The translations under genes were made by a program, and so were the position numbers. From positions 1 to 5,787 of the forward strand of contig QIAS01000149.1 in assembly GCA_003225615.1 (NCBI GenBank): 5,787 bases of DNA. The letters run 5' to 3'. The stretch's first letter is position 1; every line of letters begins with the position of its first letter. This document shows, piece after piece, positions 4,902-5,787 of the stretch. Origin of the DNA: Acidobacteriota bacterium (GTDB lineage Bacteria > Acidobacteriota > Terriglobia > Terriglobales > Acidobacteriaceae). Under the pieces are notes generated by a model that was not told where the DNA came from, did not search any database, and worked only from the letters and a program-made list of their open reading frames with translations.

Positions 4902-5787
4902 CGTTCATGGCTTTGCAGGTTCCGCAGCACTGCCCGGCCGGCAGCTAGAGAGATCGGATGGGCGTTATAAGTGAACCCATGCAGGAAGCTGCCCGCGCCT
5001 GCGGCGATAGCGTCAATCACCTTTTTACTTGCAATCACTGTCCCTAGAGGGGCGTAACCGCTGGATAAGCCTTTGGCCGCAACCAGAATGTCAGGCGCAA
5101 CCTGCCAGTGATCGACCGCGAAATTTCGTCCGGTGCGGCCCATGCCGGTCATGACCTCATCGGCAATGAGCAGCACGCCGCGCTGCCGGCAAATCTCGGC
5201 AACTTTCTGAAGATATCCCTCGGGTGGGACGGCCGCGCCCAGGGTAGCTCCGCTTACCGGCTCGAAAATGAATGCCGCCGCCTCGCCATTCGTCCGCTCG
5301 ATAGCCTGCGCCACTTCCGCTGCGTATTCCTGACCGCAGTTTCGGCACCCGTCGGTGCAGTCCTTTACGCAGCGGTAGCAATAGGGAACTCCCACATGCT
5401 CGAACTCGCGAACCATTGGCAGGTACATTTCGCGGCGGCGGCGGTTGCCGGAGACTGCCAGCGCCCCTAGCGTGGAACCGTGGTAGCTCTGCTTGCGGCT
5501 GAGGATCTGGTAGCGCTGCTTCTGGCCGATCTCCACCTGATATTGGCGGGCCAGTTTGATGGCGGTTTCCACCGACTCCGAACCACCACAGGTGAAATAC
5601 ACTGCTCCGCCGCGGAAATGCTCTCCGGCAAAATTCAGCAATTCTTGTGCATATTCTTCGGCGATGGGGGTGGTGAACTGGCTGGTGTGGACGAATTCGA
5701 GCTTGGCCGCTTGCTCGGTTATGGCTCGGGAGACTTCCGTAACCCCGTGCCCGATGAAGTTCACTGCAGCGGAGCCTGAAAAATCCA
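4898..5787 (-). CDS. Class-III PLP-dependent aminotransferase, large domain; start outside window, ends in frameshift
   Basis: The frame is open from the right edge, where residues DFSGSAA lead into VNFIGHG at 5764, an internal segment of the N-terminal region of this family; the true start lies beyond 5787. Numbering from 5764, the fold-type-I features are CGGSESVETAIKLAR (59-73, cofactor phosphate-binding loop), SYHGST (93-98), D202 in LLIADEVMTGMGRTG (pairs with the pyridine nitrogen), and the Schiff-base lysine K231 in AAKGLSSGYAPLG. Such enzymes move an amino group between an amine or amino acid and a keto acid in the cytoplasm. The substrate is not evident, and the gene should not be called bioA or argD without more data. 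An unusual cluster C129-x2-C132-x3-C136-x3-C140-x2-C143 interrupts the large domain. The frame stops at a TAG (4898-4900) just after AVLRNLQSHER, well before the family's end; the rest continues one base out of frame. Confidence 0.88.
   Translation of the reverse strand, partial: DFSGSAAVNFIGHGVTEVSRAITEQAAKLEFVHTSQFTTPIAEEYAQELLNFAGEHFRGGAVYFTCGGSESVETAIKLARQYQVEIGQKQRYQILSRKQSYHGSTLGALAVSGNRRRREMYLPMVREFEHVGVPYCYRCVKDCTDGCRNCGQEYAAEVAQAIERTNGEAAAFIFEPVSGATLGAAVPPEGYLQKVAEICRQRGVLLIADEVMTGMGRTGRNFAVDHWQVAPDILVAAKGLSSGYAPLGTVIASKKVIDAIAAGAGSFLHGFTYNAHPISLAAGRAVLRNLQSHER

Noticed and set aside
4895..4910. Programmed -1 ribosomal frameshifting in the aminotransferase
   Set aside because: A shift of one base back would restore the frame, but there is no X-XXY-YYZ slippery heptamer at CAT-GAA-CGG-TAG and this family is not known to use recoding; a base loss or sequence error is simpler.
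1..5787. CRISPR array, insertion sequence, tRNA or rRNA genes
   Set aside because: No regularly spaced direct repeats, transposase frames, cloverleaf-like segments or conserved rRNA blocks were recognised by eye on either strand.

Overview
The window looks like chromosomal DNA of a free-living bacterium, moderately GC-rich, with strong Shine-Dalgarno sites and sigma70-type promoters. The gene content most suggests a soil Acidobacteriota (Terriglobia-like): a lysine-rich histone-H1-like protein, a secreted M28 peptidase, an ankyrin protein, and intergenic 'CTCTGCGGTTAA' dispersed-repeat debris. This placement rests on remembered family resemblance, not on a search. No mobile element, CRISPR array, tRNA or rRNA was seen.

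Layout. Positions 1-359 (minus) hold the 5' part of an unrecognised secreted protein that runs off the left edge. A 79-bp divergent spacer (360-438) separates it from a cytoplasmic ankyrin-repeat protein (439-1092, plus). The spacer carries a perfect-hexamer sigma70 promoter whose -10 box is overlapped by a 27-bp near-perfect palindrome. A 346-bp gap with a degenerate inverted-repeat element follows. Next come a 72-aa conserved-looking small protein (1439-1657, plus) and, 7 nt later, an exported M28 zinc peptidase (1665-2543, plus), probably co-transcribed.

From 2861 to the right edge everything is on the minus strand and converges on the peptidase. In transcription order these are a class-III PLP aminotransferase (5787 to 4539, start outside the window, split by a one-base frameshift near 4901), a CDP-alcohol phosphatidyltransferase membrane enzyme (4355-3624), and the bipolar acidic/basic histone-like protein (3271-2861). 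The last has its own extended -10 promoter and a strong intrinsic terminator at 2763-2800. The 2544-2762 stretch is non-coding and rich in inverted repeats.

The genes do not form one obvious pathway. The gaps of 183 and 352 bp between the minus-strand genes argue for separate units rather than an operon. The points most worth a second look are the divergent promoter/operator, the aminotransferase frameshift and its five-cysteine cluster, the charge-polarised histone-like protein, and the structured or repetitive intergenic DNA. I found no convincing new multi-gene system.
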